DNA from: a virus
DNA: 29,843 nucleotides
IMG/VR virus record: IMGVR_UViG_3300009285_004777
Coordinates: 1-29,843 of that record
Reading direction: 5' to 3' (one strand)
Shown here piece after piece: positions 1 to 8,077 of this stretch (the first letter of the stretch is position 1; every line of letters begins with the position of its first letter). The position numbers were made by a program, and so were the translations under genes. A model generated the notes under the pieces. The model saw only the letters and a program-made list of their open reading frames with translations, made no database searches and was not told the DNA's origin.

Positions 1-449
1 CTAGATTGGATTGTCCTTTAACTGCTTCTAAAAGTCGCATTTTTATTTCTAGTCCTCTTGCAGGAGGACAGTTCAATTATTTAACAGCAGCATTTTATAC
101 TTTTAACTTAGATAATTCTACTTTTTATATTGTTCCTGATTCCTTGCATTATTTCAACATTGTTGCTGGAGAACAATATTTTAAATATGTAGATGTAGAT
201 TTTACCTTAACTGAAGGAAGAGATTATTATTTTGCGTATCAAATATTCAGTCCTAATGCTCCTACCATAGGGTTTGCATATTATGATGGTGTAGGAATTG
301 AACGACCATATAATTATTTCTATGCAGCTTCTTGGTTTGAATCTTCGGCCATTGGAGATCTAACTAAAGTAGATTTGCGTGCTACTACACATGATGTTCT
401 TGGATTGGAAGTTTTTAGTACTGTTGGGCACACAGTTTATGGACCGTAA
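1..449 (+). CDS. Fibre/spike-like protein, 3' part only (5' end outside window)
   Basis: This is the C-terminal end of a gene that begins before the window. Reading is open from base 3 (Arg-Leu-Asp-Cys), and the TTG at base 6 is not a real start, because the three following genes have the same motif (R-x-L-x-x-P-x-TASxSRxY) deep inside. The visible 148 residues match the C-terminal module of the next three genes: TASKSR, then LTAAFYTF, then a Tyr/Phe-rich beta-type stretch with VDFTLTEGxDYYF, ending in GHTVYGP. No known enzyme motif is seen. The tandem repetition, the aromatic- and Ser/Thr-rich composition and the position beside virion genes suggest an exposed tail fibre or spike protein; that role is inferred. 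The stop is TAA and the next gene starts five bases later. Confidence 0.75.
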   Translation, partial: RLDCPLTASKSRIFISSPLAGGQFNYLTAAFYTFNLDNSTFYIVPDSLHYFNIVAGEQYFKYVDVDFTLTEGRDYYFAYQIFSPNAPTIGFAYYDGVGIERPYNYFYAASWFESSAIGDLTKVDLRATTHDVLGLEVFSTVGHTVYGP

Positions 450-454
450 TTAAA

Positions 455-2326
455 ATGGGATTTTTAGATAAAAAAGAAAGAATTTTAGACATTGTTTTGA
501 CAGGAAAAGGCAGAGAATTTTTCTCTAAAAATAATTTAAATTTTTCTTATTACGCTTTTTCTGATGATCAATTTGATTATAGTGGTTCTTTTAGTGCGTC
601 TTTAGCTTTATCTGTATCTTTTGATTCGTATGTTCATAAATCTTTGATGTTAGAAGCCGCAACATACAATGATTCAATATCAAATTTTTTATATAGTATT
701 GATGACGCCAAAATTGTATTGCCTGAAATGGTTTCCAATATAGACGATCAAATAATGCACTCTCTTTATCGTCATTTTTATGTTGAGAATGATTATTTTG
801 ATGTTCAAGGATTAAGTATTCCTGAAAATGTACAACAGATTTTAATGAGAGTTTCTCTTGCTAGAGAATCTAGAGATGATCAGGAAAAAAAATATGCCTT
901 AGAACAACACATTGAAGTCACTAAAGACAAATTTGTAAGAAACGAATCTATTATTGGTAGACATATTACTGAAGAACACATTGTTATATCTGACACTAAA
1001 GTTTTAAATATAACAAATGGTCAAATTGAGAATTTTATAGATGTTTTTGGAAATAGTGCACAAAATGTTATTTTAAATGAACATAATGATGTTGAATTAA
1101 TTACAGGAATTGATTCTCAAAAAATAGAATTTGCACTAAAAGATTACAATGGATACATACGCTTACCTAGCGGATTTTTGGTAGAAATTTACGAGAGTTC
1201 ATCAGACGGTAAACTTGTTAAATTAACCAGAGAAGACATTATAGATGAATTGAATGATGACATTTTTCAAAAAGGATTTGAAAATTATCTAGACATAGAA
1301 GTTGATGTTGGTGTTATTAATAGAGACTTTACAGGCTCACTTGGATTTAAACAGTATATAGAATTTGATAATCCATTCTATAGTCAAGAAAATAAATTAT
1401 CTAACAATTCTTACGACACTTCTTTTTCACCAGCATATTCTTTGATTGGGTCATTTCCTCAAAAAGTTGCTCCCCCTATTATATATACAGCAACAGGAGC
1501 TGGTCATTATATAGCTGTATTTAGCGGATCTTTATCTGTTACTGGAAGCAGTAACTTTACTTTTGATTTAACTGCTAAAACATTAGTTATTAAATCTGGA
1601 ACTACAGATACTTCTATAAAACTTTTTGGTGGGGCTGTAACTATTCAAGAAAGAACGTCTCCGCCATTTGTTGCGCCTGGTTCTGGATTTGGTTCTTTAC
1701 ACGCTTCATCTCCTGGTGGTCATTTGTATTATAGAGATTCTGGAGGAGCAAACCATGATTTATCCAGGAAAGAGCCTAAGATAGGACTTACATATGGTCT
1801 AGCCTCACATCCAATCTATAAAAACAATGATATTACTAATGCAACTATTGCTAATTATAGGTTTGAACTGGTTCAGTTAAGAACTTTAGAATGTTCAATT
1901 ACAGCGTCCCAATCCAGATTTTATTTGCATTCTGCCTTAGCTGGAGGACAGACAGCTTCTTTGACGGCAGCATTTTATACATTTGATGAAGAATCATACA
2001 CATTTACTGTAGTGTCAAACTCTTTACATCATTTTGATTTAGATGATTCAACGCCTCAGCATTATGCTTATACTCCTGTTGATTTTGTTTTGTCAGAAGG
2101 CGAACGATATTTCTATGGTTTCCAAGTTAGCCAGATTAATGTAGTATCAGTAGCTGTTATGCAATTTACCGCTGGACGACAGCCATCGTATTATTTATAT
2201 AGTGGTTCTTATTTTACTTCTAGCCATATAGACGATCTTACAAAAACAATTGTAACTGGTTCTACATATAGTACATTAATTTTAAGTGTAATGAGCAGTG
2301 GTGGATATGTTTTGTTTGGCCCTTAA
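455..2326 (+). CDS. Large fibre/baseplate-attached virion protein (paralogue 2, 623 aa)
   Basis: A 623-residue protein in two parts. Residues 1-95 begin MGFLDKKERILDIVLT with GREFF and an acidic DDQFDY motif; the same module opens the gene at 10479 and is therefore probably a virion docking domain. Residues from about 345 to the end are a copy of the repeated module shared with the neighbouring genes: a GSSNFTFDL segment, an ERTSPPF segment, a short HLYYRDSGG motif of the kind common in phage fibre proteins, then TASQSRFYL, LTAAFYTF and the terminal GGYVLFGP. The middle (about 100-340) is acidic and unrecognised. The other paralogues lack the N-terminal half, so this copy may be the one that anchors to the particle. 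The start is the ATG five bases after the previous stop, with a weak ribosome site. The fibre role is inferred. Confidence 0.75.
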   Translation: MGFLDKKERILDIVLTGKGREFFSKNNLNFSYYAFSDDQFDYSGSFSASLALSVSFDSYVHKSLMLEAATYNDSISNFLYSIDDAKIVLPEMVSNIDDQIMHSLYRHFYVENDYFDVQGLSIPENVQQILMRVSLARESRDDQEKKYALEQHIEVTKDKFVRNESIIGRHITEEHIVISDTKVLNITNGQIENFIDVFGNSAQNVILNEHNDVELITGIDSQKIEFALKDYNGYIRLPSGFLVEIYESSSDGKLVKLTREDIIDELNDDIFQKGFENYLDIEVDVGVINRDFTGSLGFKQYIEFDNPFYSQENKLSNNSYDTSFSPAYSLIGSFPQKVAPPIIYTATGAGHYIAVFSGSLSVTGSSNFTFDLTAKTLVIKSGTTDTSIKLFGGAVTIQERTSPPFVAPGSGFGSLHASSPGGHLYYRDSGGANHDLSRKEPKIGLTYGLASHPIYKNNDITNATIANYRFELVQLRTLECSITASQSRFYLHSALAGGQTASLTAAFYTFDEESYTFTVVSNSLHHFDLDDSTPQHYAYTPVDFVLSEGERYFYGFQVSQINVVSVAVMQFTAGRQPSYYLYSGSYFTSSHIDDLTKTIVTGSTYSTLILSVMSSGGYVLFGP

Positions 2327-2341
2327 TTTTTGGTGATTTTT

Positions 2342-3175
2342 ATGGATATTTCCGGTATAAAAAATGATGTTGGAGTTTTTAGTTCTAGTTTTGATCTTAC
2401 TGGAACTAGTAATTTTACATTTCACTTAAATGATTCTGTTTTGTTTATACAAAGTGGTTCTGCAGATGAATCTTTGATTTTATCTGGTGGTAGCGTTTTC
2501 ATACAAGAACGTTCTTCTCCTCCGTTCGTTATCTCAGGCTCTAATTTTGGGTCTTTGTATGCTTCTTCTTCAAATGGTCATTTGTACTATAAGGATTCTG
2601 CTAATTTTGCTCGCGATTTAGTTTCTCCAAGCTCTAATCCATCGTATATGTATGGAGTTTCTTCAGATTCTTTGTTTTCTCCAGATACTCAAGATTCTTC
2701 TACGAAAATTAATACTTATTTCACTCTTTTTCCCTTGAGAAGATTAAAATATCCATTAACTGCTTCTAAATCTAGAATTTATATAAATAATCCATTACCT
2801 ATAGATACACTAGTCCTAACAGCAGCATTTTATACTTTTGATATTTCTGATTACACTTTTAATGTAGTTGGTGACTCTCTTCATTACATTCACGTTTCTT
2901 CTACGTCTTCTTTGTATTGGTTATATCAAGATGTTGATTTTTCTTTATCTGAAAATGTTGATTATTTTTTAGGATGGGGAGGAAATGTTTTTTCCGGAGC
3001 TATAAATCATCAACAGTATTTTAAAAACACTCCAGACAAAATATGGGCATCTAGTTCATATTTTGAATCTCATTCGCTTTCGGATATGTCTGGGTTTTAT
3101 CCAGAAGCTTCTATTTTGCGTGTTGTTTCTTTAGACATTTTAAGCAGTGGTGGTTATGTTCTTCTTGGGCCTTAA
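2342..3175 (+). CDS. Fibre/spike-like protein (paralogue 3, 277 aa)
   Basis: A short paralogue made only of the repeated module: N-terminal GTSNFTFHL and an ERSSPPF segment, HLYYKDS near residue 85, then TASKSRIYI, LTAAFYTF, VDFSLSENVDYF and the C-terminal GGYVLLGP. I place the start at the ATG at 2342 rather than the TTG or GTG just upstream (2330, 2333). GGTGA at 2332-2336 is a good Shine-Dalgarno match at the right distance from 2342, and the resulting length (277 aa) equals that of the next paralogue (278 aa). No catalytic motif is visible. Serine and aromatic richness together with tandem duplication suggest an adsorption or host-range protein; this is inference. Confidence 0.75.
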   Translation: MDISGIKNDVGVFSSSFDLTGTSNFTFHLNDSVLFIQSGSADESLILSGGSVFIQERSSPPFVISGSNFGSLYASSSNGHLYYKDSANFARDLVSPSSNPSYMYGVSSDSLFSPDTQDSSTKINTYFTLFPLRRLKYPLTASKSRIYINNPLPIDTLVLTAAFYTFDISDYTFNVVGDSLHYIHVSSTSSLYWLYQDVDFSLSENVDYFLGWGGNVFSGAINHQQYFKNTPDKIWASSSYFESHSLSDMSGFYPEASILRVVSLDILSSGGYVLLGP

Positions 3176-3196
3176 ACATTTAGTAGGTAAAAAATA

Positions 3197-4033
3197 ATGT
3201 CAGCTACTGGGTCTTTAAATAATATTGGTGTTTTTTATACATCAACCGAAATTACTGGAACGAGTGATTTTTTCTTTGATTCTTCTAAAGGGTATGTTGT
3301 TATTAAGAGCGGTTCTACAGATGCATCTCTTGTGTTGTCTGGAGGGTCTTTAACCGCCAAAGAACGGTCTGCTCCACCATCAATTTTATCTGGTTCTGGT
3401 TTTGGATCTTTATATGCTTCTTCTTCAGATGGTCATTTATATTATAAAGATTCTGGAGGGGCCGTTCATGATTTGTTTAAAATTAACACGTTTTCAGAAA
3501 AAAGTTTTGGAATCACAACTCATTATTTGGGCGACAATCCAAATACCGTAGCGCAAGCAGTTACTGCAAGTTTTTATACTATACTTTTAAGACGATTAGA
3601 CTATCCAATGACTGCTTCTAGATCTAGAATTTATGTTAGCACCGCTCCAGGTGGAGGTCAATCATTTACATTCACAGCAGCATTTTACACTTTTGACCTT
3701 CCAACATATACATTTAATATTGTTCCTGATTCTTTACAGTATATAAATGTAACCGAGACATCTTCTTTGTTTTATGTTTATCAAAATGTTGATTTTTCTT
3801 TATCTGAAAATATTGATTATTTTTATGGATTTGGTTCTGATTCTGCAGTAGGACAGTTGTTACATGTGTATTGCCAACCTAATTCTGCGGTAGAACATTT
3901 ATTTTTAACTAGTTCTTATTTTTCCGAAAAATCTATTTCTGATTTAGCAAAAAAAGACCTCCGAGGTCTTAGTTTTCCAGTTCCTATACTGGAATTAATG
4001 AGTAGTGGCTCCTATGTATTGTTAGGTTCTTAA
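3197..4033 (+). CDS. Fibre/spike-like protein (paralogue 4, 278 aa)
   Basis: The fourth and last tandem copy. It has GTSDFFFD, an ERSAPP segment, HLYYKDSGG near residue 88, then TASRSRIYV, FTAAFYTF, VDFSLSENIDYFYGF and the terminal SGSYVLLGS. It starts at the ATG at 3197 behind AGGTAA. Compared with copy 3, the motif positions are preserved while the surface-like residues between them differ strongly, as expected for receptor-binding proteins diverging after duplication. There is no sign of a chaperone or tail-fibre-assembly gene beside it. The function is inferred from composition and neighbours. Confidence 0.75.
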   Translation: MSATGSLNNIGVFYTSTEITGTSDFFFDSSKGYVVIKSGSTDASLVLSGGSLTAKERSAPPSILSGSGFGSLYASSSDGHLYYKDSGGAVHDLFKINTFSEKSFGITTHYLGDNPNTVAQAVTASFYTILLRRLDYPMTASRSRIYVSTAPGGGQSFTFTAAFYTFDLPTYTFNIVPDSLQYINVTETSSLFYVYQNVDFSLSENIDYFYGFGSDSAVGQLLHVYCQPNSAVEHLFLTSSYFSEKSISDLAKKDLRGLSFPVPILELMSSGSYVLLGS

Positions 4034-4036
4034 CTT

Positions 4037-6262
4037 ATGGCAATTAGAGAAACAAGTAAATTAATAGACATAAACAGTTTAAAAGTTCAACTGAAAGAGC
4101 AGAAACTATCTCGTGTGTCACACCTTCCTTCTTTTGGTTCTACTACTATTTCTGTTGGTTCTGACAGAAGATTACAAGCGCCTAAACAAACTCAATCTCC
4201 TGACTTACAGCTACTTGAATTATTGAAGGACGGACTTGACAATATTTATACACAGCTACATTGGCGTATTAGACGTATTGATTTAGAGGCTGGAAAAATT
4301 GTAGCATTCAATGTATATCGAAGGAGATTTTCTACTGATGAAATCGAAAGAGACCCAGACGTTAATCAACTGGCATCAGCAGTCTTTAATGCACGTAACG
4401 TTGACCGGATATCAAATAAGATCACCAAACGTGGAAAGTTTTCTGAAGAAAGAAAATCTTTGCCGTTTATCAAAAAAGGTTCAATTCAATCATCTGTATT
4501 AAATTTCAATCTTGATGAAGAGATTTCAAAATCCGAATCATCCAGAGATGGATTTATTGAGTCTACAGCGGATTTTCAAAATTATTTACAATCTTATAGG
4601 TTCGAAAAAATAGGAGTTGTTGATTATACATCTTTTATTGCGCAACAGAAAAGAAAAATTGTATTTGTAGTTGAAAGAGAATTTGTTGATTTATTATTTA
4701 GCGATAAAAAAGTGTCTTACAATGATGTTTTTGAATACTTTATAACTTCTGTTACAAAAGAAGGTCAAGAAAGTTCTCGTTCTAATTCTATAAAAGTTAA
4801 AATTCAGGACCCTACACCAATTTCTCCACCACTATCAATAATAGCTAAACAGATTTCAGATACAAAAATGCGCCTATCCATTAGGGTAAGCAAAAGAGAT
4901 AATGTTTCTAAATTATTGATATATAAAAGATCTGAAACTGATGTTGAGTTTGTCAGATTTTTAGAAACGGATGTAATTAAAGATTCTTTAGATTTTGTAG
5001 ACCATACAGTTAGTTACTTAAACACTTATATCTATAGAGCGTTCGTTCAAAATATTTTTGGAGAACTTTCAGAGCCCAAAGAAATAACTGTATTTTCCAG
5101 TGTAAAAAAAATAACTGCTAAAAGCCAATCTAATAATCTGAAAATACCAGTCTTTAATGCGTCGAGTGATCAAAATTCAAGCAATATTAATATTAGTATT
5201 TTTCCAAATGATCCAACTGTAAGTTATTATGAATTACAAAGACGAGATTTAAGTATTCATGAAAAAAAATTCAGTAAACCATCTGATATAGAAACAAATT
5301 ATGGTGGTGATGGTTGGGCGCAAAATAAATTCTTTGTAGAAAGAGAAACTCAATTTATAAATAATGTTGGAGAAACAAATCTTCTACAAAGAAGATTGGT
5401 GGCAAAACAAATTAATTTTATTGATGATGCAATAACTCCAGGACATCTTTATCAATATAGAACAAGAGGATTTGATTTGTTTGGCAATTCAACATCTTAT
5501 CAATTTTCGATCGTAAGATCAAAAACAGATAAACGATTGCGAATTCCAATTAATTTAAGATATTTTGTAGTTCGAGGATTTCCTTTCAGAGTTCAGATTG
5601 AATGGAATAACGATAATCCAACTTTAATAGAAAGTGATATAAAATACCGTTTTAAAATTCAACGAAGAAGAAAAAATTCTCTTATTTATGAAACATTTCC
5701 ATTAACGGAAAATAATTTTTTAATTGATGAAGTTCCAACGGAAGATTTTGTTCCTTTTTCTGAAACAATTATAGATAATTTTAATCAAGAACAACAACTA
5801 AATAGTCAAAATATACAAGTTACTAGTCAAAAAACTTCTCTTAAAAGAACGTTTCCAATTCCTGATTTTCTTTTTCCGAATGATATTTATTTTTATCGCA
5901 TTGCTGTTGTTGGTCCTAATGGCGAAGATAGTAATTATACAGAAGAAATGGAAGTTTCTACATTGCCTGAGTTATCTGAACCTTTAGAGTTTTCTGCTAG
6001 AGTATTAAATGTAAAAATTAGACCTATTGTGGGTATCTTAGAGTGGAAAACAGACACTTCAAAAGCTTTGCCTGATTATTGGTTGGTAGAAAGAAAAACT
6101 TCTGCAAAAAATGATTCTTTTAGAACAATTGGAAAAGTATATTTACAATCTCAGTTTTTTGATAGGGATTTAAATTTAGGAAATCAGTATATTTATAGAA
6201 TAAAATCTTTTGATACCACCGGAAGAGAAAGTCAATTCATAGAAACAAGGTTAACAATTTAA
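4037..6262 (+). CDS. Large virion protein with fibronectin-III-like modules (741 aa)
   Basis: A 741-residue protein rich in beta-strand patterns. At least three segments look like fibronectin type III folds: about 255-355 (PPLSIIAKQ, KLLIYKRSE, YIYRAFVQN), about 385-490 (YYELQRRDL, LYQYRTRGFDLFGN) and about 645-741 (GILEWKTD, YWLVERKT, QYIYRIKSFDTTGRES). The recurring pair, a strand with Y-x-L/I-x-R-R/K followed 40-60 residues later by Y-x-Y-R-x-x-x-D/V-x-x-G, is seen directly. The N-terminal 60 residues are basic and Ser/Gln-rich, probably flexible. It lies three bases after the fibre cluster and directly abuts the next gene. Such Ig/FN3-like chains are usual in phage baseplate, tail or fibre proteins; which one this is cannot be told. 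Confidence 0.7.
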   Translation: MAIRETSKLIDINSLKVQLKEQKLSRVSHLPSFGSTTISVGSDRRLQAPKQTQSPDLQLLELLKDGLDNIYTQLHWRIRRIDLEAGKIVAFNVYRRRFSTDEIERDPDVNQLASAVFNARNVDRISNKITKRGKFSEERKSLPFIKKGSIQSSVLNFNLDEEISKSESSRDGFIESTADFQNYLQSYRFEKIGVVDYTSFIAQQKRKIVFVVEREFVDLLFSDKKVSYNDVFEYFITSVTKEGQESSRSNSIKVKIQDPTPISPPLSIIAKQISDTKMRLSIRVSKRDNVSKLLIYKRSETDVEFVRFLETDVIKDSLDFVDHTVSYLNTYIYRAFVQNIFGELSEPKEITVFSSVKKITAKSQSNNLKIPVFNASSDQNSSNINISIFPNDPTVSYYELQRRDLSIHEKKFSKPSDIETNYGGDGWAQNKFFVERETQFINNVGETNLLQRRLVAKQINFIDDAITPGHLYQYRTRGFDLFGNSTSYQFSIVRSKTDKRLRIPINLRYFVVRGFPFRVQIEWNNDNPTLIESDIKYRFKIQRRRKNSLIYETFPLTENNFLIDEVPTEDFVPFSETIIDNFNQEQQLNSQNIQVTSQKTSLKRTFPIPDFLFPNDIYFYRIAVVGPNGEDSNYTEEMEVSTLPELSEPLEFSARVLNVKIRPIVGILEWKTDTSKALPDYWLVERKTSAKNDSFRTIGKVYLQSQFFDRDLNLGNQYIYRIKSFDTTGRESQFIETRLTI

Positions 6263-8077
6263 ATGGGTGCAGTATTTGAAGCATTATCAATTAAATTAAA
6301 TGCTATAAAAAAAGAAAAAGAAGTAACTCCTACTCCTGTTGTTGCTCCCTCTTCTACTGCAGCTTCTGACGTCTCTTCATTTCGCGATCGTGTTCGCGCT
6401 GTCGCCGGCGCTGCTGCTGCTGGCGCCGTGGGTCAGTCTGCTACTCCTGCTCCTGCTGGTCGGTCTGCTAACAGGACGGTAGCCGCTGCTGTAGCCGCCG
6501 CCGCAAACGCCGCCGAAGCCGCCGCCGTTGGTCAGCCTACTACGCCTGAAGCCAATGCGTTTCGTGAACGGCTTCGCGCTGTTGCAGACGCTGCTGCTGG
6601 TGGTCGGTCTGCTAACGGGACGGTAGCCGCTGCCGTGGCCGCCGCCTTACCAGAAATTAAAGAAAAATTTATACCTCCACCTCTTTTGTCTGACATAGAA
6701 GAATTAAGAAAAAAGAAGGATTCAGCTAGAGAAACGATTATAAAAGATGCAGAAAAAAAGATTGATCCGTCTTTTGAAAGAGAGTTGCAAAACTTTATTA
6801 ATGATGAACCAATTATTTTATTTAATTCCGAATATATAGTAGATAATAAATTTGTTGGTGTTTTGGTTGTTTGGGAAGACTATAGAAATGCTTCTCATTA
6901 TGAAGTTTTTAAAAGAAACGTTTTCGATTCTGAGCCTGAATTTGAAAGAGTTTTGTTTTTAGATAAACAAAGTCTTGCCAATGAAAGAAAATATTTTGAA
7001 GAATATATTATTAATGTTCTTGGATTTGATGCTTTAAGTTTTGAAAACATATATGTTTTTTTTGATGATGTTGTCAAACAAGATAGAATATATGAATATA
7101 AAATAGCAGCATCTACAGTTCCGTCCAAAGCTTCTGAAATTGATTATGATTTGCTATTAGAAAGAAGTGGGTTTTTACCAGAACAGTTTATTGACAGAAG
7201 TTCTAATTTGATTTCTGTTGCATTAACATATTTAGGAGATGCTCGATTAGCTTGGTTGATTTCTTTAGTTAATGAAACTATTCCTTATTTTGGTGCGACT
7301 TCGTCTGGTGCATCTGGGCCTATTGAATTAGTTCGATTTGGCGTTGGTTCTTCTGGAACTATTCCAATACCTAACAATATTGTTTTGATTGAAAAGATTA
7401 TTTTAGAATCAATATCTTTATTTGGTGTAAAAAATACCATTAAACATTTGCTTGAGGTTCTCGGAGGAGCCAGTTCTGTATTTATTGATTCTTTTGTTGA
7501 TGCTATCGATGAAGTCAAAAATGTATTTTCTCCAAAATTATTTGGAGATGCTTTACAGAAGAAAATACCAGCGTTTAAATTATTGTTAAATTTAGCGTCT
7601 TCATTTTCTTTGGATGTGCAGAAAATTATACCAGTTTCTTTACCTGTAGAGTCTGGAAATATTTCAATAACTTCTGTAGCTAATTTAACTGTAGCGTTTG
7701 ATTTTTTAAATAGAACTATAATATCAATTCAGTATTCTCAGAATCCTGATAGATTGTCTGCTTTGAGGTTGTTGGAAGAAGCCTCTAAAACAACTGGAAC
7801 TAGAGATGGAGTCAATTTATATGTTATTGCTTTAAAAGAAGCAAGAGAAAAGATTCTGCAATTAAAGCTTCCAGACGTATTGGTGGCTGGGTATTTAAGA
7901 CCCGAACCGCCCCCTCCAGAACAAGTTGGTCATACTCAAGCAAGAAAAGAGGCTGTAACTAATTCTGGTTTTGGTGCGAGAGTTGACAATGTTCAGATTA
8001 GTGCAGTTCAGCGCTTTTCTAGTCATGAGCAGGCCATAAAGGCACTATCTTCTCTTAATTCAGGAGAAGTTCTTTAA
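6263..8077 (+). CDS. Baseplate-type virion protein with Ala-rich repeat linker and LysM/gp53-like motif (604 aa)
   Basis: The start ATG follows the previous TAA with no gap. Residues about 33-130 are a low-complexity Ala/Gly/Arg linker built from an internal duplication (FRDRVRAVAGAAAAG / FRERLRAVADAAAGG and GRSANRTVAAAVAAA / GRSANGTVAAAVAAA). This stretch is far more GC-rich than its surroundings. About 185-295 look FN3-like (VGVLVVWEDYRNASHYEVFKR, then RIYEYKIAAST). About 313-375 contain a YLGDARLAWLISLVNETI...GTIPIPN pattern, resembling the LysM-like core of T4 gp53-type baseplate wedge proteins (GD-x-R-L-x-W-x-I...N...P). The rest is unrecognised. The assignment to a baseplate is inference from that motif and from the neighbours. 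Confidence 0.65.
   Translation: MGAVFEALSIKLNAIKKEKEVTPTPVVAPSSTAASDVSSFRDRVRAVAGAAAAGAVGQSATPAPAGRSANRTVAAAVAAAANAAEAAAVGQPTTPEANAFRERLRAVADAAAGGRSANGTVAAAVAAALPEIKEKFIPPPLLSDIEELRKKKDSARETIIKDAEKKIDPSFERELQNFINDEPIILFNSEYIVDNKFVGVLVVWEDYRNASHYEVFKRNVFDSEPEFERVLFLDKQSLANERKYFEEYIINVLGFDALSFENIYVFFDDVVKQDRIYEYKIAASTVPSKASEIDYDLLLERSGFLPEQFIDRSSNLISVALTYLGDARLAWLISLVNETIPYFGATSSGASGPIELVRFGVGSSGTIPIPNNIVLIEKIILESISLFGVKNTIKHLLEVLGGASSVFIDSFVDAIDEVKNVFSPKLFGDALQKKIPAFKLLLNLASSFSLDVQKIIPVSLPVESGNISITSVANLTVAFDFLNRTIISIQYSQNPDRLSALRLLEEASKTTGTRDGVNLYVIALKEAREKILQLKLPDVLVAGYLRPEPPPPEQVGHTQARKEAVTNSGFGARVDNVQISAVQRFSSHEQAIKALSSLNSGEVL
6458..6502 (+). repeat. Direct repeat, copy 1 (GC-rich Ala linker)
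   Basis: A 45-base direct repeat that differs from the copy at 6602-6646 at only three positions, two of which are the third base of alanine or valine codons. It encodes GRSANRTVAAAVAAA. A second, looser pair lies at about 6380-6420 and 6560-6600 (FRxRxRAVAxAAA). Together they show that the linker of this virion gene grew by duplication. Confidence 0.85.
6602..6646 (+). repeat. Direct repeat, copy 2 (GC-rich Ala linker)
   Basis: The second copy of the 45-base repeat, 144 bases downstream of the first and in the same reading frame. It encodes GRSANGTVAAAVAAA. The close match at the DNA level implies a recent duplication or ongoing recombination. Confidence 0.85.

Noticed and set aside
2782-2789. 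TATAAATA inside a fibre gene (also near 5358 and at 15801)
   Set aside because: These are inside coding sequence and occur at roughly the number expected by chance in AT-rich DNA.
4311-4502. Short alternative-frame ORF inside the 4037 gene
   Set aside because: It lies entirely within a better-supported gene and has no recognisable content.
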